Shown here: in pieces, positions 19,191 to 31,847 of the stretch | How positions within the stretch are numbered: position 1 is the first letter of the stretch | Layout of the letters: each line of letters starts with the position of its first letter | NCBI GenBank assembly: GCA_019312665.1 | Contig: JAFDCZ010000009.1 | Span: 1-56,853, forward strand | From: Deltaproteobacteria bacterium | Lineage (GTDB): Bacteria; Myxococcota_A; UBA9160; UBA6930 | DNA length: 56,853 nt | Direction of reading: 5' to 3' | Notes under the pieces: model-generated | Databases searched by the model: none | Seen by the model: the letters and a program-made list of their open reading frames with translations, nothing else | Told to the model about the DNA's origin: nothing | Made by a program: the position numbers and the translations under genes

Positions 19191-19760
19191 CTAGACCTGG
19201 AGGACTTCCTCCTCCTTCTCGTGGGTCATCGTGTCGATCTTGGCGATGAACTGGTCCGTCAGATCCTGAATGGTCTTCTCGACCCGGTGCCGGTCATCCT
19301 TGGGAACGCTGCCGTCGCTCTCCAGATCCTTGAGCATCGAGACCGCGCTGCGGCGCGCTTCACGAACTCCGATCTTGTGCTCCTCGGCGCTCTTCTTGAT
19401 CTGCTTCACCAGATCCTTGCGACGTTCCTCGGTCAGCGGCGGAATCGGCAACCGGATCACCTTGCCGTCGTTGCTCGGAGTCAAGCCCAGGTCGGCCGCC
19501 TGGATGGCCCGTTCCACATCGGCCAGTGAGCCACTGTCGAAGGGCGAAACGACGATCAACCTGGCATCCGGAGCCGAGAGCGTCGCAAGCTGGTTCAGGG
19601 CTGTCGGTGTTCCGTAGTAGTCGACCTGGACACCGTCGAGGATCGCCGGGTTCGCACGGCCGGTGCGAATCTTCTGCAGCCCGGCGCCGTAGCGACGCAC
19701 AGCCCTCTCCATATCGGCCTTCGCCTCGTCCAGGACGATGGCTACATCTTCCTCCGCCAT
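19191..19760 (-). CDS. frr: Ribosome recycling factor
   Basis: A 189-residue RRF, which with EF-G splits post-termination ribosomes. Signature segments are GLQKIRTGRANPAILDGVQVDYYGTPT, PFDSGSLADVERAI, LTPSNDGKVIRLPIPPLTEERRKDLVK, and the helical C-terminus. I chose the ATG at 19760 because a GGGAGAGAG Shine-Dalgarno lies just upstream; a further ATG at 19787 lacks one. It follows pyrH by 27 bp. Confidence 0.98.
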   Translation of the reverse strand: MAEEDVAIVLDEAKADMERAVRRYGAGLQKIRTGRANPAILDGVQVDYYGTPTALNQLATLSAPDARLIVVSPFDSGSLADVERAIQAADLGLTPSNDGKVIRLPIPPLTEERRKDLVKQIKKSAEEHKIGVREARRSAVSMLKDLESDGSVPKDDRHRVEKTIQDLTDQFIAKIDTMTHEKEEEVLQV

Positions 19761-19787
19761 GCCGTGCTCTCTCCCTGTTGGTGCCAA

Positions 19788-21367
<1,580 letters not shown>

Positions 21368-21456
21368 GTTGCGATCCTCTTCCTCGACCCGGAGGGCCGT
21401 CCTCCCAGCTTTCCTGGGTAAGGGGCTCCGCCTCCAGCGAAGCCCAGATTTCATTG

Positions 21457-21477
21457 GGCAGCCGACCAACGGCTGCC
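21457..21477 (-). promoter_or_regulatory. Hairpin in the rpsB-tsf spacer
   Basis: GGCAGCCG (21457-21464) pairs exactly with CGGCTGCC (21470-21477) around a 5-nt loop, 19 nt after the rpsB stop. No T-run follows, so it probably reduces read-through or protects the rpsB mRNA end. A stem-loop at this place is known in other bacteria; the role here is inferred. Confidence 0.45.
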
Positions 21478-21496
21478 TGAATCTTCCAGGCGCTCG

Positions 21497-22582
21497 CTAG
21501 GCGTCGCCCTTCGGTGCCTCATCTGTCGCCGCCGCGGCCGGTGCTTCGGCTGCGGGGGCCTCGGGGGCGGCAGCAGGCGTCTCAGCGGCCGGTGCCGCCT
21601 CGGCGGGTGCCGGTGCGCCCTCAGCCGGCCGTTCGTCGCGGCGCGGGCGTCCCATGGCCGAATGCGAGCCACCTGCCTGGCGACCGCGCCGCCCGGGCTG
21701 CTGCTGCTTGATCTCGACGACCCGGCGTCCGGGGGCAGAATCCGCCCCGGCATCTCCCTGAGCGGGCTCGTCTTGGATGATGCGTTGGTTGAAGAGCTCG
21801 GCGCCTTCCAGGCAGGCATCCGCAACGAGATCGCAGTAGAGCTCGATCGCCCGAACCGCGTCGTCATTTCCCGGCACGACGAAATCAATGCCCTTGGGAT
21901 CACAGTTGGTATCGACGATTGCGATGATCGGAATGCCGAGACGCCGCGCCTCGGAGATCGCGATGTGCTCCTTGTTCACGTCGATGATGAACATGGCATC
22001 GGGCAGGCGCGTCATCTCGCGAATCCCGTCGAGGGATTTGCGGTACTTCGTCACCGAACGATTCAGCCGCGAGAGCTCCTTCTTCGCGAGCTCCGCTACC
22101 TGCTCCTCATCCGCCAGGATCTCGAGCTGGTCCTTGAAGTACTCGATGGACTTCTTGACCGTGCGGAAGTTGGTCAACATCCCACCGAGCCACCGGTTGT
22201 TCACGTAGTACTGCTGGCTGCGGATGGCGGCGGCCTTGATCGGCTCACCGGCCTGGCGCTTGGTTCCGACCAGCAGCACCTTGCCGCCCTGGGCGACGGT
22301 CTCGCGCAAGAACTCGAGGGCGTCCACCATGAACGGCACCGACTCGTCGAGATTGATGATGTGGACCCCGTTGCGCTCGCCAAAGATGAAAGGCTTCATC
22401 TTCGGGTTCCAACGGCGGGTCTGGTGGCCGAAGTGGGCACCTGCCTCCAGGAACGAGCGAATGGTCGCGGTGCGCTTCTCGCGCTCCTCCGCGTGGGTGA
22501 GCGCCTCGGTCGAGGGCTCGGTCGCGGCGGCCGGGGTAGCGGCCGGGGCCTGGACGGACGGATCCGTCGGCGTTTCGGACAT
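21497..22582 (-). CDS. rpsB: 30S ribosomal protein uS2 with long low-complexity tail
   Basis: A 361-residue uS2. Family blocks are FLEAGAHFGHQTRRWNPKM, FIFGERNGVHIINLDE, VLLVGTKRQA, RWLGGMLTNFRTVK, PDAMFIIDVNKEHIAISEA and IPIIAIVDTNCDP. E. coli uS2 is about 240 residues. Here a 40-residue Ala/Thr/Pro-rich N-terminal stretch and a C-terminal tail of about 90 residues (a basic RRGRQAGGSH and RPRRDERPAEG part, then an Ala/Pro/Glu-rich run) are added. The ATG at 22582 has AAGGAG about 7 nt upstream; the open frame to 22642 is not needed. First gene of rpsB-tsf-pyrH-frr. Confidence 0.96.
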   Translation of the reverse strand: MSETPTDPSVQAPAATPAAATEPSTEALTHAEEREKRTATIRSFLEAGAHFGHQTRRWNPKMKPFIFGERNGVHIINLDESVPFMVDALEFLRETVAQGGKVLLVGTKRQAGEPIKAAAIRSQQYYVNNRWLGGMLTNFRTVKKSIEYFKDQLEILADEEQVAELAKKELSRLNRSVTKYRKSLDGIREMTRLPDAMFIIDVNKEHIAISEARRLGIPIIAIVDTNCDPKGIDFVVPGNDDAVRAIELYCDLVADACLEGAELFNQRIIQDEPAQGDAGADSAPGRRVVEIKQQQPGRRGRQAGGSHSAMGRPRRDERPAEGAPAPAEAAPAAETPAAAPEAPAAEAPAAAATDEAPKGDA

Positions 22583-22731
22583 ACGATTCTCCTTCGCGGT
22601 TGGGCCTCCGCTCCCGGCTGTGTTCTCCCCACCGCCGCGCACGAGCCACGACGGACCGCTGGGGCAACCCGGAACGTGTGAAGTCGCGAACGGTTAGCAG
22701 AACCCCATGCCACTGTCCGCCCCGAGGGGAA

Positions 22732-22820
22732 GGCGGGGACGTTCTTTCCGCTGTTTCCGTTGTTTCCAGAGGGCACGGCCCTCTGGAAACAACGGAAACA
22801 GCGGAAAGAACGTCCCCGCC
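22732..22820. repeat. Long perfect palindrome, copy 2 (43-bp arms, 3-nt loop)
   Basis: Bases 22732-22774 are the exact reverse complement of 22778-22820, with ACG between. It begins 6 bp after the argJ stop and lies about 150 bp upstream of rpsB. The arm segment 22735-22762 is identical to 7434-7461 of copy 1. The rest of the rpsB leader (22583-22731) holds the rpsB Shine-Dalgarno; no convincing promoter was recognised there. Confidence 0.95.
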
Positions 22821-22826
22821 CTCGAG

Positions 22827-24026
22827 CTAAGTGGTGTATTCCGCGTTGATCCGGACGTAGTCGTAGGAGAGGTCACATGTCCAGAAGCGTGCCTTGGCTC
22901 GGCCTGCGGCCAGATGAACCCGGATCTCGATCTCCGGTGCCGCCATCCTGCTGCCAGCCCGCCGACGGGCTGCCTCACCCGTCGACGCCCCGTTCCGGAA
23001 CACCGGGACACCGCACAGATCCACTTCGGTCCGAGCCAGATCCAGACGAATCTCCCCAGCGCCCACGGTCTGCAGGATTCTTCCCCAGTTCGGATCACGC
23101 CCGAAGAGCGCCGTTTTCACCAACATCGAGTTGGCGATCCGGCGTCCGGCCCGCTCCGCCTCGGCCGGCGTGCGGGCCCCACTCACCTCGATCGTCACCA
23201 GCTTGGTGGCGCCCTCACCATCCCGAGCCAGGTCTTTGGCCAGCTCCGTGCACACCTCGAGCAGCACGGTGCGTAGCCGCCGAGCGGCCTCACCCCGACT
23301 GCTGCGAAGCGGCCGGCCGCCGCAGGCGCCATTCGCCATGACGATGGCCATATCGCTGGTCGAGGTCTCCCCATCCACCGTGACCCGGTTGAAGGTCTCT
23401 TCCGTCACCTCGCGCCACAGGCCGCGCAGGAGATCCGGCTCCGCCGCAGCATCGGTCACGACAAAGGCCAACATGGTGGCCATGCGCGGCTCGATCATCC
23501 CGGAGCCTTTGGCCATGCCCGCCACGTTGACGAAGCGCTCGCCCACGCGCCGTCGCCGGTAGGCAGTCTTCGCAACCGTATCGGTGGTGCGAATCGCATC
23601 CGCTGCCTGGGCCAGGCCATCCGGGCCCAGCCGTTTCGCTGCCTGGGCGATTCCGTTCTCGATCTTCGCCATGGGGAGCGGAACTCCGATCACCCCGGTC
23701 GAGGCCACGAGCATATCCGCCTCGGAACATCCGACCGCAGCGGCCGCCCTCGCGGCCATCGCCCGGGCATCCCGCAGGCCCCGGGCCCCCATGGCGACGT
23801 TCGAGATGCCTGCGTTGACCACGACACCCCGTGCCCAACCGTTCTTCACCTTGCGTTTGCAAAGAACGACCGGCGCACCGGGAACGGTCGAGCGGGTGAA
23901 GACCCCCGCCACAGCCGCAGGCCGGTCGCTCGAGACGAGCGCGACATCGCGCGCTCCCGCTTGCTTGATCCCGCAATGCACACCGGCAAAGTGGAAGCCG
24001 CGTACCCGGCTGCGTCGCTGGGCCAT
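22827..24026 (-). CDS. argJ: Bifunctional ornithine acetyltransferase / N-acetylglutamate synthase
   Basis: A 399-residue ArgJ, which moves the acetyl group from N-acetylornithine to glutamate, recycling it in arginine synthesis. It is made as a precursor that cleaves itself before the Thr in MATMLAFVVTDA. Other typical blocks are RGVVVNAGISNVAMGARG, SEADMLVASTGVIGVPLP, KGSGMIEP, DGETSTSDMAIVMANGA, GRDPNWGRILQTVG and the C-terminal SYDYVRINAEYTT. It is 6 bp downstream of secA. A long palindrome starts 6 bp after its stop. Confidence 0.97.
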   Translation of the reverse strand: MAQRRSRVRGFHFAGVHCGIKQAGARDVALVSSDRPAAVAGVFTRSTVPGAPVVLCKRKVKNGWARGVVVNAGISNVAMGARGLRDARAMAARAAAAVGCSEADMLVASTGVIGVPLPMAKIENGIAQAAKRLGPDGLAQAADAIRTTDTVAKTAYRRRRVGERFVNVAGMAKGSGMIEPRMATMLAFVVTDAAAEPDLLRGLWREVTEETFNRVTVDGETSTSDMAIVMANGACGGRPLRSSRGEAARRLRTVLLEVCTELAKDLARDGEGATKLVTIEVSGARTPAEAERAGRRIANSMLVKTALFGRDPNWGRILQTVGAGEIRLDLARTEVDLCGVPVFRNGASTGEAARRRAGSRMAAPEIEIRVHLAAGRAKARFWTCDLSYDYVRINAEYTT

Positions 24027-24032
24027 CGTTGG

Positions 24033-26774
<2,742 letters not shown>

Positions 26775-26889
26775 GAGGGGAAGCCGAGCTCCCTGGGGGT
26801 GTAAGGGACGAAAGTTAAGGAAGGGCTCAGGAGGGAGCAATGAAGCAGCGACCGCTCGCTGCTTGGGCTTCCTGGCGATGCCACCCTAG

Positions 26890-27228
26890 TCACGGCTTCG
26901 CAAAGCGCAAACGGAGCTTCCCGATCTGGATCTCGTCCCCATCGCGGAGCACCCGCCGATCGCGCTTCTTGCCGTTGACCAGTGTGCCGTTGGTACTCCC
27001 CAGATCCTCGACGAAAAAGCCCTCGTCGGAGGCCCAGCCGATGGCCGCATGAGCCCGGGAGATCGTCGGTTCGGCAAGGATGGCGTCGGCCGTACGGCCC
27101 CGTCCGATCACGAACCACTCGTTATCGACCGGGATCTCGAGACCCTCGTAGAAGCCCCGGAGGACGACCACCGAGGCCCCTGACGGAACCCGGCTCACGC
27201 CTGCCGACCGCTCTGCCCCTGCCGCCAT
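26890..27228 (-). CDS. FHA-domain protein
   Basis: A protein of about 112 residues consisting almost wholly of a forkhead-associated domain, which binds phosphothreonine peptides. The key residues are present: the Gly-Arg of FVIGRGRTADAILAEP, the Ser-Arg-x-His of TISRAHAAIG, and STNGTLVNG. It has no kinase or other effector domain. I prefer the ATG at 27228 because GGGGG lies directly upstream; the ATG at 27285 has no Shine-Dalgarno. Its position between recN and secA suggests co-transcription, but no functional link is known. The partner protein is not identifiable from sequence. Confidence 0.88.
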   Translation of the reverse strand: MAAGAERSAGVSRVPSGASVVVLRGFYEGLEIPVDNEWFVIGRGRTADAILAEPTISRAHAAIGWASDEGFFVEDLGSTNGTLVNGKKRDRRVLRDGDEIQIGKLRLRFAKP

Positions 27229-27321
27229 ATCCCCCGCCCCTTGAAGCGGGCCAGCGACTTCGGATGGCCGGCCCCAGTCTTCCATCGGAGGGGCTGGGGG
27301 CGGACTTGACTGGCGGGACGC

Positions 27322-29058
27322 TCAGGAGCGCTTGCGGGTGCTGGATTTCGCCTTTCGGCTCGCGGGCTTGGCCCGATCCAGCAAGGCCCGAGCATGTTCG
27401 CGCGTCTCGGCGCCAGGAGCCTCGCCTCCGGCCATCCGGGCGATCTCCTCGATCCGACCCTCCGGATCGAGCGCCACGACCTCGGTGAGCGTTCGACCGC
27501 CCACCCGCCGCTTCTCGACCCGAAAATGCGCGGCGGGCTGGGCCGCGATCTGGGGTAGATGGGTGATGCAGAGGACCTGGTGATCGGCTGCCAATGAGCC
27601 GAGCACACCACCGACCCGCTCAGCCACAGCGCCACCGATCCCTGCGTCGACCTCATCAAAAACCAGCACCATGCCCGCCGTCTCGGTCCGCAACACGTTC
27701 TTGAGTGCCAGGAAGATCCGCGAGAGCTCTCCCCCGGAGGCCACCTTGCGAAGCGGCCGAGGGGTCTCGCCCTCGTTCGAGGAGAACAAGATCTCAGCGG
27801 TCTCGGCTCCGCTCGGCCCGCAGGGCAGCCCAGGCTCCGGCTCGACCGGCGTCAACATCACCTCCACCTCAGCCGACGCCATGGCGAGCGTTCGGGCACC
27901 CACCTGGGCCGCCTCGGCCAGGCTCTTGGCCGCCTTGCGCCGCGCACGCGTGAGCTTGGCGGCGCGCTTTGCAACCTTCTCGCGTTCTGCGGCTTGCTCG
28001 GCCTCGAGCTTGCCCATGCGCTCGTCGCTGCTGCCCAGGGAAAGGAGCTCGGCCGCGGCCGAGTCGCGGAAGGCCAGGATGTCCTCCACCTGATTCCCGT
28101 ACTTGCGACGCAAGCGCTCGAGCTCTTCGATCCGATCTTCGACGGCCGAGAGCCTGCCAGGATCGGTTTCGACGCGAGCCGCGTAGCGCTCCAGGTCGCG
28201 GGCAAGATCCGCCAGCTCGGCGGTGGCACCGGTCAGCCGCTCGGCAGCCTCGTTGAGGCTCGGATCGAGCTCGGCCAGGGCACCCAGGGTGCGCTCCGCC
28301 TCTGCAAGCAGGTCTCCGATGGCGGCTCCGGCGCCGCCCGACGGGTCTCCGGAGAGCGCCGCGACGACCGTGGCCGTCTCGCCTCCCAGACGCTCCGCAT
28401 GCACCAGCCGCTTGTGCTCGACATCGAGCTGCGTGGCCTCTCCCACGTCGAGGGCTGCCTCGTCGATCTCGCGCACCTGGAAGGCAAGGAAATCTTCGCG
28501 CCGGGCGCGTTCCTCGGCTTCGGTGCGCAGGGCCGTTAGCTCGGCCTGACGCTGGCGCAGCCCACGCACGCCCTCTTCGATGGCCTGCCGATCGGCCAAC
28601 AGCCCACCGTGATGATCGAGCAGGCGCCCTTGAAGCTCCGGGCGCAGCAGCGCCTGGGACGCGTGTTGGCTCGACACCTCGAGCCGCCCACCGAACAACT
28701 CCGCGAGGGTCGAAATGGGCACCAGTTGGCCGCCCACCCAGGCCCGCCCCCGCCCGCTGCGTTGCAAGCTACGCCGGACGATCAACGCGCCGTCTTCGGC
28801 CTCCAGCCCGCGTTCGGCCAGGGAGGCTTCGAGATCGGTCAGCCCTTCGATCTCGAAAACGGCTTCCACCACGGCCTCATCGGCGCCCTCGCGGATCGAA
28901 TCCCGGTCCGCACGCGCACCCGCCAGCAGCCCGAGGGCTCCCAGCACGATGGATTTTCCTGCCCCGGTCTCACCCGTCAGCACGTTCAAGCCGGGCCCGA
29001 ACTCGATCTCCAGCTCCTCGACCAGCGCCAGCTGTTGAATCCGCAGACGCTCGATCAC
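27322..29058 (-). CDS. recN: DNA repair protein RecN
   Basis: A 578-residue SMC-like ATPase acting in double-strand break repair. Walker A is GETGAGKSIVLGAL near residue 31. Long coiled-coil arms occupy roughly residues 150-380. The ABC signature is VASGGELSRIFLALK, and Walker B is MVLVFDEVDAGIGG. The C-terminal CITHLPQIAAQPAAHFRVEK is typical. A short basic Ser/Lys/Arg tail ends the protein. It lies 37 bp downstream of nadK; nadK-recN adjacency is common in bacteria. Confidence 0.97.
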   Translation of the reverse strand: MIERLRIQQLALVEELEIEFGPGLNVLTGETGAGKSIVLGALGLLAGARADRDSIREGADEAVVEAVFEIEGLTDLEASLAERGLEAEDGALIVRRSLQRSGRGRAWVGGQLVPISTLAELFGGRLEVSSQHASQALLRPELQGRLLDHHGGLLADRQAIEEGVRGLRQRQAELTALRTEAEERARREDFLAFQVREIDEAALDVGEATQLDVEHKRLVHAERLGGETATVVAALSGDPSGGAGAAIGDLLAEAERTLGALAELDPSLNEAAERLTGATAELADLARDLERYAARVETDPGRLSAVEDRIEELERLRRKYGNQVEDILAFRDSAAAELLSLGSSDERMGKLEAEQAAEREKVAKRAAKLTRARRKAAKSLAEAAQVGARTLAMASAEVEVMLTPVEPEPGLPCGPSGAETAEILFSSNEGETPRPLRKVASGGELSRIFLALKNVLRTETAGMVLVFDEVDAGIGGAVAERVGGVLGSLAADHQVLCITHLPQIAAQPAAHFRVEKRRVGGRTLTEVVALDPEGRIEEIARMAGGEAPGAETREHARALLDRAKPASRKAKSSTRKRS

Positions 29059-29095
29059 GCCATCCGCCCCCGTTGATACTCCGCCGGACGTGCGA

Positions 29096-29965
29096 TCACG
29101 CGACTCCCCAGCCGAGCTTGGTGCGCAGGACGTCGAAGCGTGAGCGGAAGGGAGACACGACGAAATGCGCGGGATGCTCGGAGGCCTCCACGAGCACCCG
29201 GTCCCCCGTCTCGAGCGTCACCGCCACCTGGCCATCCAAGGTCAGCTGGGCGGTGCCCTCGCGCGGGAACACGTGCATCTCGATCCGCGACGTATCGGGC
29301 AGCACCACCGGCCGCTGGGAGAGACCGTGGGGGCAGATGGGCGTGAGGACGAGCGCCCGCGAGCCCGGCATCAGGATCGGCCCTCCCGCCGAAAGGGTGT
29401 AGGCCGTCGAGCCTGTGGGCGTCGCCACGATCAGGCCGTCCCCGCGGTAGGTCGTCACCGGCTCGCCATCGGTCCAGGTCTCGACATCGATCATGCGCGA
29501 GAGATCGCTGCGGTTGATCACCGCATCATTCAGCGCCAGGGCCTGCATCAGCTCCTGGTCACCGCGCATGGCGCGCACCCGCAGCCGCGTGCGGCGAACC
29601 ACAGCCAGGCTGCCGGCCAGTACCTGGTCGAGAACGGCGTCGAGTTCTTCGGGCGCCACCTCGGCCAGGAATCCCAAGGTGCCTTGATTCACTCCGAGGA
29701 TCGGAACCGGTCGGGCACCCGCTTCGCGAGCCACCGCGAGCAACGTGCCATCGCCGCCGATCACGATCAGCAGCTCCGCCTTCTCCGCCAGGGCTCCGCG
29801 CCCGACCCCTTCACCGCCAAGGATGGCAGCGGCCTCGGGGTCCAGAATGGAGGCCACACCGCGAGCGGCGAGCTCATCGAGCAGATGCCGCGCCACGTCC
29901 GCCACGTCCGTGGCGCCGGGCTTCAGGCACACGCCGACCGTCCGCACCGAAGGGTGCGCTGTCAC
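29096..29965 (-). CDS. nadK: NAD kinase
   Basis: A 289-residue ATP-NAD kinase, which makes NADP+. The GGDGTLL motif (LLIVIGGDGTLLAVAREAG) and the NAD-binding ALNDAVINRSD and TPTGSTAYTLSAGGPI segments are intact. SQRPVVLPDTSRIEM is also typical. It is the 5' neighbour of recN. About 108 bp without a gene separates it from the small secreted protein upstream. Confidence 0.97.
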   Translation of the reverse strand: MTAHPSVRTVGVCLKPGATDVADVARHLLDELAARGVASILDPEAAAILGGEGVGRGALAEKAELLIVIGGDGTLLAVAREAGARPVPILGVNQGTLGFLAEVAPEELDAVLDQVLAGSLAVVRRTRLRVRAMRGDQELMQALALNDAVINRSDLSRMIDVETWTDGEPVTTYRGDGLIVATPTGSTAYTLSAGGPILMPGSRALVLTPICPHGLSQRPVVLPDTSRIEMHVFPREGTAQLTLDGQVAVTLETGDRVLVEASEHPAHFVVSPFRSRFDVLRTKLGWGVA

Positions 29966-30073
29966 AGGATCATCCTCGTTGCCAACTCGCCTCCAGCCGC
30001 TGCAGAACGGACCCCATCAGAATAGGGACCCGGTCGCACAGAAGCCGGGCCTGCTGGCCAGGCCAGCCGCGGG

Positions 30074-30520
30074 CTAACGGTAGTACGGCGCCAGCTTGAT
30101 CAGGGCGACGCCGACCGGCGTCACCTTCGCAAGGACGTCGTCGGCGAGCATTGCGCTCCGACCGTTTTCGGCCGCATCGTTTCGCAGCAGCTCGATGCGC
30201 TTGAAACGAGGCAGGGTTTCTTCCTTGCCCTCACCGTTCTCGAGGCTCTTCGCCAGGCCGCGGGCGGCAGACGTGAGCATGCGGACATCATCCTTGGCTC
30301 GGTAGAACGACCGCTGATTCGCCGGGAGGAGATTGGTAGGCGTCTTCGCGACGGCGTCCTTCAGAGCACTGCAGGCCTCTGAGAGTTCCTTGGCGTAGCT
30401 CGTCACCCGCTCCTGGTTCCAATCGGCGACGGGCTCATCGTCCCGCGCCAAGGCCGCACCGGCTCCCGCCAGCAAAGCCACCCCCGCAAACAATGCCACG
30501 ATTCGTCGGATGCGCATCAA
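30074..30520 (-). CDS. Small exported helical protein, function unknown
   Basis: A 148-residue protein with an N-terminal signal peptide (MRIRRIVALFAGVALLAGAGAALA), so likely periplasmic. The mature part is mostly helical and charged, with one Cys in ELSEACSALKDAV. I do not recognise a family. It may start at the second Met (30517). It lies 78 bp downstream of the VWA-protein gene on the same strand, and both products are exported, so they may work together. Confidence 0.7.
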   Translation of the reverse strand: MMRIRRIVALFAGVALLAGAGAALARDDEPVADWNQERVTSYAKELSEACSALKDAVAKTPTNLLPANQRSFYRAKDDVRMLTSAARGLAKSLENGEGKEETLPRFKRIELLRNDAAENGRSAMLADDVLAKVTPVGVALIKLAPYYR

Positions 30521-30598
30521 TCCCTCCTATGCCAGATCCAAAATGCGACCCGGGACCTCACGCTATCACGAGTAGGACGCTGCATACACCCGCGAGCT

Positions 30599-31810
30599 TC
30601 AGTATTTGCGGTCGGAATTCGGGTCTTCTTCCACCCGGATTTCCAGACCGCGTCGAGCCTCACGCCGTTTGCGCTCGATCTCCGCCCACATCACCAGCTC
30701 GCGGGTCCGCTGTCGGAGGGCCTCGAGCCGACGCTCCTGAAGCTCCGTCTCCGCGCTTCCGGCGTGGAGGACGACCGTTCTCTCGACGACCCGCTCCTGT
30801 CCATCTCGATGCCGAGCCCGGATGCGCACCCGGTTTGGCCCCTCGACCAGCTGGATGAGCCCATCGAAGCTCCCGTCCGGGAACGTCCTCACGGCCCGCG
30901 CCGGAACGCCGGTGGTCGCGTTGTGAATCTCGATCGCGGCGAGATCCACCAGATCGAGACGCCTCAGCAGCCCGGCCACATCGGCCGGCGACTCGACCCG
31001 ATGCAATTGGCCCTCGCTCCATTTCGCCATCTCGCCGAGAACCGCCTCGGCCTCGATCGCTTTCGGACCCACCGCGAACGGATGCACCCGGATGCCGCGC
31101 ATGCCCGCTTCCCGGGCAGCCAACATCGCGTGAACGTCCGGCCCATCCCGAATCGGCAGGGTCGGGCGCCCATCCGTCAGCAGGACGATGATCTGCTCTC
31201 GGACTGGAGCCGCCGCGTCGTCGGGCGCGAGGGCTTCCCTAGCCAGGTCGACTGCCCCAGCCAGATTCGTCCCTCTCAAATGCTCCGGCGCGGTGACGCG
31301 AATCTCGGCAAGGGCTCGGCGCAGCGCCACCGGGGTCGCGCCAAGCGGCGCCGCCCAGCGCGCCTCATCCGAGAACACGATCAAGCCGACCCGAAAGCGG
31401 CGCGGATCGAGCCGTTCGATCAGCGCGCCGGTGGCTTCCAGTTCCGCGGCCAGGATCGAATCCTCCAGGTCGAGTCCGGCAGCCAGTCGGACCCTCAACC
31501 GCGGGGGCAGATTTCCGCGCCGCTCGAGAGCCGCCAACCAAGCCGGATCGGTCACACCTCCTTCGCCATCCCCATCCAGATCCGCACCGCTCGGTTCGAG
31601 GGTGCTGTCCGAGAGGTCGATCGCCACGACCAGGTCGAAACCGGAACGGCCCCGGGTCCCTGCTTGCCCGGCAACTTCGAACAACGCAACCGATTGGACG
31701 GGCACGTCGGGCGCGGGCGATCGCACGCGAAGCCAATCACCGGCCGAGGCTCCGGGCGCCACCAGGGCCATCAACAGCAGGATTTCAATCACGCCACGCC
31801 GAATGGCCAT
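30599..31810 (-). CDS. Exported von Willebrand factor A domain protein
   Basis: A 403-residue protein with a signal peptide (VIEILLLMALVAPGASA). A VWA domain spans about residues 60-290. The metal-ion-dependent adhesion site is complete: DLSDS, the Thr in LRGTNLAGA, and the Asp in LLTDGRP. An acidic DLDGDGEGG loop directly after DLSDS looks like an extra calcium-binding insert. After the domain come a short beta-rich region and a charged, probably coiled-coil C-terminus; no membrane anchor is seen. The open frame continues upstream to 32380, but that part is antisense to rarA, so the ATG at 31810 is used. Divergent from rarA with only 37 bp between starts. Binding partner unknown. Confidence 0.85.
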   Translation of the reverse strand: MAIRRGVIEILLLMALVAPGASAGDWLRVRSPAPDVPVQSVALFEVAGQAGTRGRSGFDLVVAIDLSDSTLEPSGADLDGDGEGGVTDPAWLAALERRGNLPPRLRVRLAAGLDLEDSILAAELEATGALIERLDPRRFRVGLIVFSDEARWAAPLGATPVALRRALAEIRVTAPEHLRGTNLAGAVDLAREALAPDDAAAPVREQIIVLLTDGRPTLPIRDGPDVHAMLAAREAGMRGIRVHPFAVGPKAIEAEAVLGEMAKWSEGQLHRVESPADVAGLLRRLDLVDLAAIEIHNATTGVPARAVRTFPDGSFDGLIQLVEGPNRVRIRARHRDGQERVVERTVVLHAGSAETELQERRLEALRQRTRELVMWAEIERKRREARRGLEIRVEEDPNSDRKY

Positions 31811-31847
31811 ATGAGGCCGAACCTCCGATCGCGTTAGAGTAGAGCGC

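Noticed and set aside
22692-22720. TGGCAT...TCTGC on the minus strand upstream of rpsB, like a sigma-54 promoter
   Set aside because: The GG-to-GC spacing is one base too long and no sigma-54 activator is nearby; housekeeping ribosomal genes are not expected to use it.
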